A stretch of 64,000 bases of DNA from Amaranthus tricolor (lineage: Eukaryota; Streptophyta; Magnoliopsida; Caryophyllales; Amaranthaceae): positions 16,412,195 through 16,476,194 of the forward strand of contig NC_080060.1 of assembly GCF_026212465.1 (NCBI RefSeq), in the 5' to 3' direction. Positions 51,411 through 64,000 of this stretch are shown here, in pieces. Position numbers and translations under genes: made by a program. Within the stretch, counting starts at the first letter, position 1. Each line of letters starts with the position of its first letter. The notes beneath the pieces are model-generated. The model had not been told where the DNA came from. It saw nothing but the letters and a program-made list of their open reading frames with translations, and ran no database searches.

Positions 51411-53973
51411 TACAAAATAGTGCTGTGTGCCAAGCGTCGTGCAAAACAAACAAAGTTTGAGCTACTTTATGCGCGAAAATGCCAAAAACTTTTAAAAACC
51501 GTTAAAATCGCAACTTAATACGTATATTCTAGCATATGACTATGAATTGCAATTCTAACCACTTCAACACAATAATATATCCCAAATTTTGTTGTGTGCC
51601 ATGTTTCGTGCAAAACAAACAAAGTTTGAGCTACTTTTATACACGAAAGTGCCAAAAACTTTAGAAACCGTTAAAATCGCAAATTAACACGTATATTCTA
51701 GCATATGACTATGAATTTCAATTCTAACCACTTCAACACAATAATATATGCCAAATTTTTTTGTATGCCATGTTTCTTGCAAAACAAACCAAGTTTGAGC
51801 TACTTTATGCGCGAAAGTGCCAAAAACGCTTAAAAACACTTAAATTCGCAACTTAACGCGTAATTTCTAGCATATGACTATGATTTTCAATTCTAACCAC
51901 TTCAACACAATAATATACCAAATAGTATTGTGTGCCAAATTTCGCGCAAAACAAACCAAGTTTGAGCTACTTTCGTGCGCGAAAGTGCCAAAAAAGCATA
52001 AAAACCCATAAAATCGCAACTTAACACGTAATTTCTAGCATATGACTATGATTTTCATTTATAACCCCTTCAACAAAATCATATATACCACATAGTGTTG
52101 TGTGCCAAGTTTCGTACAAAAAGAAAACCAACTTTGATCTACTTTACACGCGAAAGTGACAAAAAAGCTTAAAAACCCTTAAAATCGCAACTTAACACTT
52201 AATTTCTAGCATATGACTATGATTTTAAACTATAACCATTTCAAGTCAATAATATATTCCAAATAGTGTTGTGTGTCAAGTTTCGCGCAAAAAGTACCAA
52301 GTTTCAGCTTCTTTACGAGCGAAAGTGCCAAAAAATCTTAAAAACCCATAAAATGAAAACATAGCACGTAATTTCAAGCATATGACTGTGATTTTAAATT
52401 CTAACCACTTCAACACAATAATATATACCAAATAGTGTTGTGTGCCAAGTTTCGTATAAAACAAACCAAGTTTGAGCTTCTTTACGAGCGAAAGTTCCAA
52501 AAACTCTTCGAGCGAAAGTTCCAAAAAAGCTTAAGAAACCATGAAATCAAAACGTAGCACGGAATTTCTAGAATATGAGTATGATTTTAAATTATAACCA
52601 TTTCAACACAATAATTTATACCAAATAGTGTAGTGTGCCAAGTGTCGTGCAAAACAAACAAAGATTGGGCTACTTTTCGAGCGAAAGTGCCAAAAACGCT
52701 TAAAAACCCTTAAATTCGCAACTTAACACGTAATTTATAGCATATGACTATGATTTTCAATTCTAACCACTTCAACACAATAATATACCAAATAGTGTTG
52801 TGTGCCAAGTTTCGTGCAAAACAAACAAAGTTTGAGCTACTTTATGCGCGAAAGTGCCAAAAAAGCATAAAAATCCATAAAATCGGATCTTATCACGTAA
52901 TTTCTAGTATATGACTATGATTTTCCTTTATAACCACTTCAACACAATAATATATATACCACATAGTGTTGTGTGCCAAGTTTCCTGAAAAAAAAAACCA
53001 ACTTTGAGCTACTTTACGCGCGAAAGTGATAAAAAAGCTTAAAAACCCTTAAAATCGCAACTTAACACTTAATTTCTAGCATATGACTATGATTTTAAAT
53101 TATAACCATTTCAAGTCAATAATATATTCCAAATAGTGTTGTGTGTCAAGTTTCGTGCAAAACAAACTAAGTTTGAGCTTCTTTACGAGCGAAAGTGCCA
53201 AAAAATCTTAAAAACCCATAAAATGAAAACTTAACACGTACTTTCAAGCATATGACTGTGATTTTAAATTCTAACCACTTCAACACAATAATATATACCA
53301 AATAGTGTTGTGTGCCAAGTTTCGTGTAAAACAAACCATGTTTGAGCTTCTATACGAGCGAAAGTGCCAGAACATCTTAAAAACCTATAAAATCCCAATT
53401 TAGCACTTAATTTCTAGCATATGACTATGAATTTCAAGTCTCACCACTTTAACACAATAATATAATGTAAATAGTGTTGTGTGCCAAGTTTCTTGAAAAA
53501 CAAACCAAGTTTAAGCTACTTTATGCGCGAAAGTGCCAAAAAAGCTTAAGAAACCATGAAATCGAAACATAGCACGGAATTTCTAGCATATGACTATGAT
53601 TTTAAATTATAACCATTTCAACACAATAATTTATACCAAATAGTGTAGTGTGCCAAGTGTCGTGCAAAACAAACAAAGATTGGGCTACTTTACGCACGAA
53701 AGTGCCAAAAACGCTTAAAAACCTTTTTAAAATCGCAAGTTAACACGTAATTTCTAGCATATGACTATGAATTTAAATTCTTACCACTTCAACACAATAA
53801 TATATACCAAATAGTGTTGTGTGCCAAGTTTCGTGCAAAACAAACAAAGTTTAAGCTACTTTATGCGCGAAAGCGCCAAAAACGCTTAAATACCCATAAA
53901 ATTGAAACTTAGCAAGTAATTTCTAGCATATGACTATGATTCTCAATGATAACCAGTTCAACAAAATAATATA
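51411..53973. repeat. Domain III 15-mer HOR, copy 6 (2563 bp)
   Basis: Complete copy with its own variant set: CGTATAAAACAAACC near 52454, TTCCAAAAACTCTTC in the 24-bp duplication, and TCTAGAATATGAGTATG near 52567. It shares these with copy 8 but not with copies 5 or 7. State 1 of the alternating pair near 53350-53375. Confidence 0.91.
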
Positions 53974-56530
53974 TACAAAATAGTGCTGTGTGCCAAGCGT
54001 CGTGCAAAACAAACAAAGTTTGAGCTACTTTATGCGCGAAAATGCCAAAAACTTTTAAAAACCGTTAAAATCGCAACTTAATACGTATATTCTAGCATAT
54101 GACTATGAATTGCAATTCTAACCACTTCAACACAATAATATATCCCAAATTTTGTTGTGTGCCATGTTTCGTGCAAAACAAACAAAGTTTGAGCTACTTT
54201 ATACACGAAAGTGCCAAAAACTTTAGAAACCGTTAAAATCGCAAATTAACACGTATATTCTAGCATATGACTATGAATTTCAATTCTAACCACTTCAACA
54301 CAATAATATATGCCAAATTTTTTTGTATGCCATGTTTCTTGCAAAACAAACCAAGTTTGAGCTACTTTATGCGCGAAAGTGCCAAAAACGCTTAAAAACA
54401 CTTAAATTCGCAACTTAACGCGTAATTTCTAGCATATGACTATGATTTTCAATTCTAACCACTTCAACACAATAATATACCAAATAGTATTGTGTGCCAA
54501 ATTTCGCGCAAAACAAACCAAGTTTGAGCTACTTTCGTGCGCGAAAGTGCCAAAAAAGCATAAAAACCCATAAAATCGCAACTTAACACGTAATTTCTAG
54601 CATATGACTATGATTTTCATTTATAACCCCTTCAACAAAATCATATATACCACATAGTGTTGTGTGCCAAGTTTCGTACAAAAAGAAAACCAACTTTGAT
54701 CTACTTTACACGCGAAAGTGACAAAAAAGCTTAAAAACCTTAAAATCGCAACTTAACACTTAATTTCTAGCATATGACTATGATTTTAAATTATAAACAT
54801 TTCAAGTCAATAATATATTCCAAATAGTGTTGTGTGTAAGGTTTCGCGCAAAAAGTACCAAGTTTCAGCTTCTTTACGAGCGAAAGTGCCAAAAAATCTT
54901 AAAAACCCATAAAATGAAAACATAGCACGTAATTTCAAGCATATGACTGTGATTTTAAATTCTAACCACTTCAACACAATAATATATACCAAATAGTGTT
55001 GTGTGCCAAGTTTCGTGTAAAACAAACCAAGTTTGAGCTTCTTTACGAGCGAAAGTTCGAAAAACTCTTCGAGCGAAAGTTCCAAAAAAGCTTAAGAAAC
55101 CATGAAATCAAAACGTAGCACGGAATTTCTAGCATATGACTATGATTTTAAATTATAACCATTTCAACACAATAATTTATACCAAATAGTGTAGTGTGCC
55201 AAGTTTCGTGCAAAACAAACAAAGATTGGGCTACTTTTCGAGCGAAAGTGCCAAACACGCTTAAAAACCCTTAAATTTGCAACTTAACACGTAATTTATA
55301 GCATATGACTATGATTTTCAATTCTAACCACTTCAACACAATAATATACCAAATAGTGTTGTGTGCCAAGTTTCGTGCAAAACAAACCAAGTTTGAGCTA
55401 CTTTATGCGCGAAAGTGCCAAAAAAGCATAAAAATCCATAAAATCGGATCTTATCACGTAATTTCTAGTATATGACTATGATTTTCCTTTATAACCACTT
55501 CAACACAATAATATATATACCACATAGTGTGTGTGCCAAGTTTCCTGAAAAAAAAACCAACTTTGAGCTACTTTACGCGCGAAAGTGATACAAAAGCTTA
55601 AAAACCCTTAAAATCGCAACTTAACACTTAATTTCTAGCATATGACTATGATTTTAAATTATAACCATTTCAAGTCAATAATATATTCCAAATAGTGTTG
55701 TGTGTCAAGTTTCGTGCAAAACAAACTAAGTTTGAGCTTCTTTACGAGCGAAAGTGCCAAAAAATCTTAAAAACCCATAAAATGAAAACTTAACACGTAC
55801 TTTCAAGCATATGACTGTGATTTTAAATTCTAACCACTTCAACACAATAATATATACCAAATAGTGTTGTGTGCCAAGTTTCGTGTAAAACAAACCATGT
55901 TTGAGCTTCTTTACGAGCGAAAGTGCCAGAATATCTTAAAAACCTATAAAATCCCAATTTAGCACTTAATTTCTAGCATATGACTATGAATTTCAAGTCT
56001 CACCACTTTAACACAATAATATAATGTAAATAGTGTTGTGTGCCAAGTTTCTTGAAAAACAAACCAAGTTTAAGCTACTTTATGCGCGAAAGTGCCAAAA
56101 AAGCTTAAGAAACCATGAAATCGAAACATAGCACGGAATTTCTAGCATATGACTATGATTTTAAATTATAACCATTTCAACACAATAATTTATACCAAAT
56201 AGTGTAGTGTGCCAAGTGTCGTGCAAAACAAACAAAGATTGGGCTACTTTACGCACGAAAGTGCCAAAAACGCTTAAAAACCTTTTAAAATCGCAAGTTA
56301 ACACGTAATTTCTAGCATATGACTATGATTTAAATTCTTACCACTTCAACACAATAATATATACCAAATAGTGTTGTGTGCCAAGTTTCGTGCAAAACAA
56401 ACAAAGTTTAAGCTACTTTATGCGCGAAAGCGCCAAAAACGCTTAAATACCCATAAAATTGAAACTTAGCAAGTAATTTCTAGCATATGACTATGATTCT
56501 CAATGATAACCAGTTCAACAAAATAATATA
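53974..56530. repeat. Domain III 15-mer HOR, copy 7 (2557 bp)
   Basis: Complete; follows copy 5 in its variants (GTGTAAGGTTTCGCGC near 54833, TTCGAAAAACTCTTCG in the 24-bp duplication). State 2 of the alternating pair near 55910-55935. Confidence 0.91.
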
Positions 56531-57791
56531 TACAAAATAGTGCTGTGTGCCAAGCGTCGTGCAAAACAAACAAAGTTTGAGCTACTTTATGCGCGAAAAT
56601 GCCAAAAACTTTTAAAAACCGTTAAAATCGCAACTTAATACGTATATTCTAGCATATGACTATGAATTGCAATTCTAACCACTTCAACACAATAATATAT
56701 CCCAAATTTTGTTGTGTGCCATGTTTCGTGCAAAACAAACAAAGTTTGAGCTACTTTATACACGAAAGTGCCAAAAACTTTAGAAACCGTTAAAATCGCA
56801 AATTAACACGTATATTCTAGCATATGACTATGAATTTCAATTCTAACCACTTCAACACAATAATATATGCCAAATTTTTTTGTATGCCATGTTTCTTGCA
56901 AAACAAACCAAGTTTGAGCTACTTTATGCGCGAAGTGCCAAAAACGCTTAAAAACACTTAAATTCGCAACTTAACGCGTAATTTCTAGCATATGACTATG
57001 ATTTTCAATTCTAACCACTTCAACACAATAATATACCAAATAGTATTGTGTGCCAAATTTCGCGCAAAACGAACCAAGTTTGAGCTACTTTCGTGCGCGA
57101 AAGTGCCAAAAAAGCATAAAAACCCATAAAATCGCAACTTAACACGTAATTTCTAGCATATGACTATGATTTTCATTTATAACCCCTTCAACAAAATCAT
57201 ATATACCACATAGTGTTGTGTGCCAAGTTTCGTACAAAAAGAAAAACCAACTTTGATCTACTTTACACGCGGAAAGTGACAAAAAAGCTTAAAAACCCTT
57301 AAAATCGCAACTTAACACTTAATTTCTAGCATATGACTATGATTTTAAACTATAACCATTTCAAGTCAATAATATATTCCAAATAGTGTTGTGTGTCAAG
57401 TTTCGCGCAAAAGTACCAAGTTTTCTTTACGAGCGAAAGTGCCAAAAAATCTTAAAAACCCATAAAATGAAAACATAGCACGTAATTTCAAGCATATGAC
57501 TGTGATTTTAAATTCTAACCACTTCAACACAATAATATATACCAAATAGTGTTGTGTGCCAAGTTTCGTATAAAACAAACCAAGTTTGAGCTTCTTTACG
57601 AGCGAAAGTTCCAAAAACTCTTCCAGCGAAAGTTCCAAAAAAGCTTAAGAAACCATGAAATCAAAACGTAGCACGGAATTTCTAGAATATGAGTATGATT
57701 TTAAATTATAACCATTTCAACACAATAATTTATACCAAATAGTGTAGTGTGCCAAGTGTCGTGCAAAACAAACAAAGATTGGGCTACTTTT
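56531..57791. repeat. Domain III 15-mer HOR, copy 8, cut by gap
   Basis: First 1261 bp of a unit. Like copy 6 it has CGTATAAAACAAACC (near 57567) and TCTAGAATATGAGTATG (near 57682). A short deletion near 57420 removes CAGC from TTTCAGCTTCTTTACG with a few more bases. It stops at the second N gap. Confidence 0.88.
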
Positions 57792-57891
57792 NNNNNNNNN
57801 NNNNNNNNNNNNNNNNNNNNNNNNNNNNNNNNNNNNNNNNNNNNNNNNNNNNNNNNNNNNNNNNNNNNNNNNNNNNNNNNNNNNNNNNNNN
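57792..57891. other. Assembly gap, 100 N
   Basis: Exactly 100 N, the standard placeholder for unknown length. Left of it is the 15-mer HOR, right of it divergent monomers, so the edge of the homogenised array is hidden here. Confidence 0.98.
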
Positions 57892-60800
57892 AAACGCTAA
57901 AAAAACCCTTAAAATCGCAAATTAATGCATAATTTCTAGCATATGACTATCATTTTCAATTCTAACCACTTCAACACAATAATATATACCTAATAGTTTT
58001 GTGTGCCAAGTTTCGTGCAAAACAAACCAAGTTAGAGCTGCTTTATTCGCGAAAGTACCAAAAAAGCTAAAAACCAATTTAAAATCGCAACTTAGCACGT
58101 AAGTTCAAGCATATGACTATGATTTTCAATTATAACCACTCGAAAACTATAATATATACCAAATAATGTTGTGTGCCAAGTTTCGTGCAAAAGAAACCAA
58201 GTTTGAGCTACTTTATGCGCGAAAGTGCCAAAAAAACATAAAAACCCATAACATCAAAACTTAGCTAATAATTTCTTCCATATGACTATGATTTGAAATT
58301 ATAACCACTTCAACAAAATGATATATACAAAATAGTGGTTTTGAGCCAAGTTTCGTGCAAAACAAACAAAGTTTGTGCTACTTTATGCGCGAAAGTGCCA
58401 AAAAACGCTTTAAAATCCATAAAATCGCAACTTAGCACTTAATTTCTAGCATATGACTAAGATTTTCTATTCTTACCATTTTAACACCAATAATATATAC
58501 CAAATAGTGTTGTGTGCAAAGTTTCGTGCAAGACAAACCAAGTTTCAGCTACTTTATGCGCGAAAGTGCCAAAAAAAGCTTAAAAACCCATAAAATCGAA
58601 ACTTAGCACGTAAATTCTAGCGTATGACTTTTTCAATTCTAACCACTTCAACACAATAATATATACCAAATAGTGCTGAGTGCCAAATTGTGTGCAAAGG
58701 AAACCAAGTTTGAGCTACGTTATACGAGAAAGTGCAAAAAAAGATTAAAATTCCATAAAATCGCAACTTGGAACGTAATTTCTCGCATATGACTATGATT
58801 TTAAATTTTTAACCACTTTAACACAATAATATATACCAAATAGTATTCTGTGCAAGGTTCGTGCAAAACAAACCAAGTTTGAGCTACTTTATGTGCGAAA
58901 GTGTCAAAAAAGCATACGAACCCATGAAATCGAAACTTAGCACGGAATTTCTAGCAAATAACTAATATTTCGATTATAACCATTTCAACACGATAATATA
59001 TACATAATAGTGTTGTGTGCCATGTTTCGAGCAAAACAAACCAAGTTTGAGCTACCTTATACGCAAAAGTACCAAAAACGCTTACAAACCCTTAAAATCG
59101 TAACTTAACACGTAATTTTTACCATATGACTATGATTTTCAATTATAACAATTTCATAAAAATAATATATACCAAATAGTTTTGTGTGCCAAGTTTCGTG
59201 CAAAACAAACCAAGTTAGAGCTACTTTATGCACGAAAGTGCCAAAAAAGCTTAAAAACAATTAAAATCCCAACTTAGTATGTAAGTTCTAGCATATGAAT
59301 ATGATATTCAATTATAACCACTTCAACACTATAATATATACCAAATAGTGTTGTGTGTCGAGTTTCGTGCAAAGCAAACCAAGTTTGAGCTATTTTATGC
59401 GCGAAAGTGCTAAAAACTTAAAAACTCCTAAAATCGAAACTTAGCAAATAATTTCTTGCATATGACTATGATTTGAAATTATAACCACTTCAACAATATG
59501 ATATATACCAAATAGTGTTGTGTGCCAAGTTTCGTGCAAAACAAACCATGTTTGAGCTACTTTATGCGCAAATGTGCCAAAAAAGCTTAAAAACCCATAA
59601 AATCGCAACATCACACGTAATTTTTAGCACATGACTATTATTTTTAACTATAGCCACTTCAACACAATAATATATACCAAATAGTGTTGTGAGCGAAGTT
59701 TTGTGCAAAACAAACCTAGTTTGAGCTACTTTATGCGCGAAAGTGCCAAAAAAGCATAAGAACCCATAAAATTGCAACTTCGCACTTAATTTTTAGCATA
59801 TGACTATGATTTTATATTCTCACCACTTTAACACATTAATATATACCAAATAGTGTTGTGTGCCTAGTTTCGTGCAAAATAAACCAAGTATCAGCTACTT
59901 TATGCACGAAAGTACCATAAATGCTTAAAAACCCATAAATTCGAGTGTATGACCTTTTCAATTCTAACCACTTCAACACATTAATATATACCACATAGTG
60001 CTGAGTGCCAAGTTGTGTGCAAAGGAAACCAAATTTGAGCAACGATATACGCGAAAGTGCAAAAAATGCTTAAAAATCCATAAAATCGAAACTTAGAACG
60101 TAACTTCTCGCATATGACTATGATTTTAAATTTTAACCACTTCAACACAATAATATACATCAAATAATGTTCTGTGCAAAGTTTCGTGCAAAACTAACAA
60201 AGTTTGAGCTACTTTATGTGCACAAGTGCCAAAAAAGCTTACGAACCCATGAAATCGAAACTTAGCACGTAAGTTCTACCACATGACTATGATTTTCAAG
60301 TATAACCAATTCAACACTATAATATATACCAAATAGTGTTGTGTGCCAAGTTTCGAGCAAAACAAACCCAGTTTGAGCTACTTTATGCGCGAAAGTGCTA
60401 AAAACGCTTATAAAACCCTTAAAATCGCAAATTAGCACGTAATTTCTAGCAGATGATTATGATTGCAATTATAACCACTTCTACACAATAATATATACCA
60501 AATAGTTTTTGTGTGCCAAGTCTCGTGCAAAACAAACACCAAGTTTGAGCTGCTTTATGCGCGAAACTGCCAAAAAAGCTTAAAAAACCCATAAAATTGC
60601 AACTTAGCACTTAATTTCTAGCATATAACTATGATTTTAAATTATAAAAATTTCATCTCAATAATATTTACTGAATAGTGTTGTGTGGTCAAGTTTCGTG
60701 CAAAACAAACCAAGTTTGAGCTACTTTGTGTGCGAAAGTGCCAAAAATGCTTACGAACCCACGAAATCGAAACTTAGCACGAAATTTCTAGCATATAACA

Positions 60801-62006
60801 AAGATTTTAATTTATAACCATTTCAACACAATAATATATACCAAATAGTGTTGTCTGCCAAGTTTCGTGCAAAACAAACCCAGTTTGAGCTACTTTATGC
60901 GTGAAAGTTCCAAAAAAGCTAAAAACTCAATAAAATCGAAACTTAGAACGTAATCTCTAGCATATGACTATGATTTTCAATTAAAACCACTTCAACACAA
61001 TAATATATACCAAATAGTGTTTTGTGCCAAGTTTCGTGCAAAACAAACCAAGTTTGAGCAACTTTATGCGCGTAAGTGCCAAAAAACTTAAAAACCCATA
61101 AAATCGAAACTTAGCAACTAAATTCTTGCATATGACTATGATTTTAAATTATAACCACTTCAACTCAATGTATATACCAAATAGTGTTGTGTACCAAGTT
61201 TCGTGCAAAACAAACCATGTTTGAACTGCTTTATGTGCGAAAGTGCCAAAAAGCTTATGAACCCATGAAATCGAAACTTAGCACGAAATTTCTAGCATAT
61301 GACTAAGATTTTCAATTATGAACATTTCAGCACAATAATATATACCAAATAGTGTTGTGTGATAAGTTTCGTGCAAAACAAACCAAGTTTGAGCTACTTT
61401 ATGCGCGAAAGTGCCAAAAAAGCATAAAAACCCATAAAATCGCAACTTAGCAGTTAATTCTAGTATATGACTATGATTTCCTATTCCCACCACTTTAACA
61501 CAATAATATATACCAAATAGTGTTGTGTGCTAAGTTTCGTGCAAAACAAACCAAGTTTTAGCTACTTTATGCGCGAAAGTGCCAAAAAATCATTAAAAAC
61601 CCATAAAATCGAAACTTTGGAAATAATTTCTTGCATATGACTATGATTTGAATTTATATCCACCTCAACGAAATGATATATAACAAATAGTGTTGTGTGC
61701 CAAGTTTCGTGCAAAATAAACCATGTTTGAGCTACTTTATGCGCGAATGTGCCAAAAAAGCATAAAAACCCATAAAATTGCAACTTAGCACTTAATTTCT
61801 AGCATATGACTAAGATTTTCGATTATAACCATTTCAACACAATAATATATACCAAATAGTGTTGTGTGCCATGTTTCGTGCAAAACAAAACAAGTTTGAG
61901 CTACTTTATACGCGAAAGTGACAAAAACGCTTAATAACCCCTAAAATCATAACTTAACACGTAATTTTTAGCATATGACAATGATTTTCAATCATAACCA
62001 CTTCAA

Positions 62007-62013
<7 letters not shown>
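57892..62013. repeat. Satellite domain IV, divergent monomers (left part)
   Basis: Monomer starts: 57987, 58157, 58326, 58498, 58664, 58834, 59001, 59170, 59339, 59506, 59675, 59844, 59989, 60156, 60327, 60496, 60669, 60839, 61008, 61175, 61343, 61511, 61681 and 61850. Lengths are 166-173 bp with one 145-bp unit (59844) lacking about 24 bp before its GTGTATGACC. Neighbours differ from each other much more than HOR copies do, and no constant period above one monomer is seen, although some segments are repeated at 63 kb. It looks like an older, non-homogenised layer of the same satellite. Confidence 0.88.
61446..61680. repeat. Segment duplicated at 63010-63240
   Basis: AGCAGTTAATT, GATTTCCTATT / CATTTCCTATT, CAAGTTTTAGCTACTTTATG and GAAACTTTGGAAATAATTTC (GAAACTTTGTAAATAATTTC) occur in the same order at both places, about 1.56 kb apart. 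The copies differ at several bases. The right copy leads directly into the longer duplicated segment that starts near 63190. Confidence 0.75.
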
Positions 62014-62398
<385 letters not shown>

Positions 62399-64000
62399 CA
62401 AATAGTTTTGTGTGCCAAGTTTCGTGCAAAACAAACCAAGTTAGAGAGCTACTTTATGCTCGAAAGTGCCAAAAAACATAAAAAAAAATTAAAATCCCAA
62501 CATAGCACGTAAGTTCTAGCATATGTCTATGATTTTCAATTATAACAACTTCAACTCTATAATATATACCAAATAGTGTTGTGTGCCAAGTTTCGTGCAA
62601 ATAAACCAAGTTTGAGCTACTTTATGTGCATAAGTGCCGAAAAAAGCTTAAAAACCCATAAAATCGAAACTTAGCAAGTAATTTCTTGAATATGACTATG
62701 ATTTTAATTTATAACCACTTCAACACCATGATATATACCAAATAATGCTGTGTGCCAAGTTTCGTGCAAAACAAACCATGTTTGAGCTACTTTATGCGCA
62801 AAAGTGCCAAAAAAAGCTTTAAAACCCATAAAATCGCAACATAACTTGTAATTTTAGCATATGACTAAGGTTTTCAATTCTAACCACTTCAACACAATAA
62901 TTTATACAAAATAGTTTTGTGTGCCATGTTTCGTGCAAAATAAACCAAGTTTGAGCTACTTTATACGCGAAAGTGCCAAAAAAGCATAAAAACCCATAAA
63001 ATCGAAACTTAGCAGTTAATTTCTAGCATATGACTATCATTTCCTATTGTCGCCACTTTAACATAATAATATATACCAAATACTGTTGTGTGCGAAGTTT
63101 CCTGCAAAACAAACCAAGTTTTAGCTACTTTATGCGCGGAAAGTGCCAAAAAATCAAAAAAACCCATAAAATCGAAACTTTGTAAATAATTTCTTGCATA
63201 TGGACTATGATTTGAAATTATAACCACTTCAACAATATGATATATACCAAATAGTGTTGTGTGCCAAGTTTCGTGCAAAACAAACCATGTTTGAGCTACT
63301 TTATGCGCAAATGTGCCAAAAAAAGCTTAAAAACCCATAAAATCGCAACATCACACGTAATTTTTAGCACATGACTATGATTTTTAACTATAGCCACTTC
63401 AACACAATAATATATACCAAATAGTGTTGTGAGCGAAGTTTTGTGCAAAACAAACCTAGTTTGAGCTACTTTATGCGCGAAAGTGCCAAAAAAGCATAAG
63501 AACCCATAAAATTGCAACTTCGCACTTAATTTTTAGCATATGACTATGATTTTATATTCTCACCACTTTAACACATTAATATATACCAAATAGTGTTGTG
63601 TGCCAAGTTTCGAGCAAAACAAACCCAGTTTGAGCTACTTTATGCGCGAAAATGCTAAAAAACGCTTAAAAACCCTTAAAATCGCAAATTAGCACGTAAT
63701 TTCTAGCAGATGATTATGATTTGCAATTATAACCACTTCTACACAATAATATATACCAAATAGTTTTGTGTGCCAAGTCTCGTGCAAAACAAACACCAAG
63801 TTTGAGCTGCTTTATGCGGCGAAAGTGCCAAAAAAAGCTTAAAAACCCATAAAATTGCAACTTAGCACTTAATTTCTAGCATATAACTATGATTTTAAAT
63901 TATAAAAATTTCATCTCAATAATATTTACTGAATAGTGTGTGTGTGTCAAGTTTCGTGCAAAACAAACCAAGTTTGAGCTACTTTGTGTGCGAAAGTGCC
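62399..64000. repeat. Satellite domain IV, divergent monomers (right part)
   Basis: Monomer starts after the microsatellite: 62567, 62736, 62905, 63074, 63245, 63415, 63584, 63754 and 63927; the window ends inside the last. Part of it (from about 63010) is a mosaic of segments also found at 59.5-60.7 kb and 61.4-61.7 kb. No gene or mobile element is seen. Confidence 0.88.
63190..64000. repeat. Second copy of the 59.45-60.74 kb segment, three monomers missing
   Basis: 63190-63590 matches 59450-59850 (CAACAATATGATATATACC at 63230 and 59491; GTTGTGAGCGAAGTTTTG near 63426 and 59687). From the TACC at 63584 onward it matches the sequence after the TACC at 60327 instead of 59844 (TTTCGAGCAAAAC, then CTAGCAGATGATTATG, ACTTCTACACAATAATATAT and TTTACTGAATAG near 63925 and 60667). 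The 483 bp between 59844 and 60327 are skipped. They are three monomers (145+167+171), so the junction keeps monomer phase. Confidence 0.85.

Overview
The window is eukaryotic satellite DNA from end to end. I see no gene, RNA gene or transposon. A monomer of about 169 bp (range about 166-173), always in the same orientation, repeats roughly 375 times. A typical monomer runs: AATAATATATACCAAATAG, TGTTGTGTGCCAAGTTTCG, TGCAAAACAAACCAAGTTTG, AGCTACTTTATGCGCGAAAG, TGCCAAAAAAGCTTAAAAAC, CCATAAAATCGCAACTTAGC, ACGTAATTTCTAGCATATGA, CTATGATTTTCAATTATAAC, CACTTCAACAC. Unit length, A+T richness, long head-to-tail arrays, higher-order repeats (HORs) and 100-N assembly gaps all fit a centromeric or pericentromeric array. 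A plant is my best guess, but I do not recognise the satellite family, and I cannot show from sequence alone that it carries a kinetochore.

Layout. Domain I (1-25628) is built of 8-monomer blocks of about 1234 bp, each made of six full monomers, one of 147 bp and one of 73 bp. These blocks are grouped into larger units: three copies of 3530-3543 bp (three blocks each), then units of 4775 and 4942 bp (four blocks each), then a rearranged part whose blocks repeat in pairs (2471 bp). A 100-N gap follows (25629-25728). Domain II (25729-37860) has an 11-mer HOR of 1858 bp and a related 23-mer of 3891 bp. Domain III (37861-57791) has seven full copies and one partial copy of a 15-mer HOR of about 2560 bp; one copy is expanded by five monomers and one carries a 121-bp deletion. 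Two linked sites alternate between neighbouring copies, suggesting a 5.12-kb super-period. A second 100-N gap follows (57792-57891). Domain IV (57892-64000) consists of more divergent monomers with no regular HOR, holds a TA/TATG microsatellite of about 385 bp, and shows mosaic local duplications.

How it fits together. Nothing here encodes a protein. The signal is evolutionary and structural: nested repetition on several scales, chimaeric blocks of the kind unequal exchange produces, deletions both in and out of monomer register, and a monomer with A-tracts starting 10 bp apart and two copies of an 8-bp word 21 bp apart. Homogeneity is high in domains I and III and low in IV, as expected if the right end is an older or marginal layer. 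Single-base indels cluster in about 13.4-21 kb and 30.2-31.2 kb and look like consensus errors. All coordinates come from reading by eye, so boundaries inside arrays are good to a few bases only where the text states an exact start.
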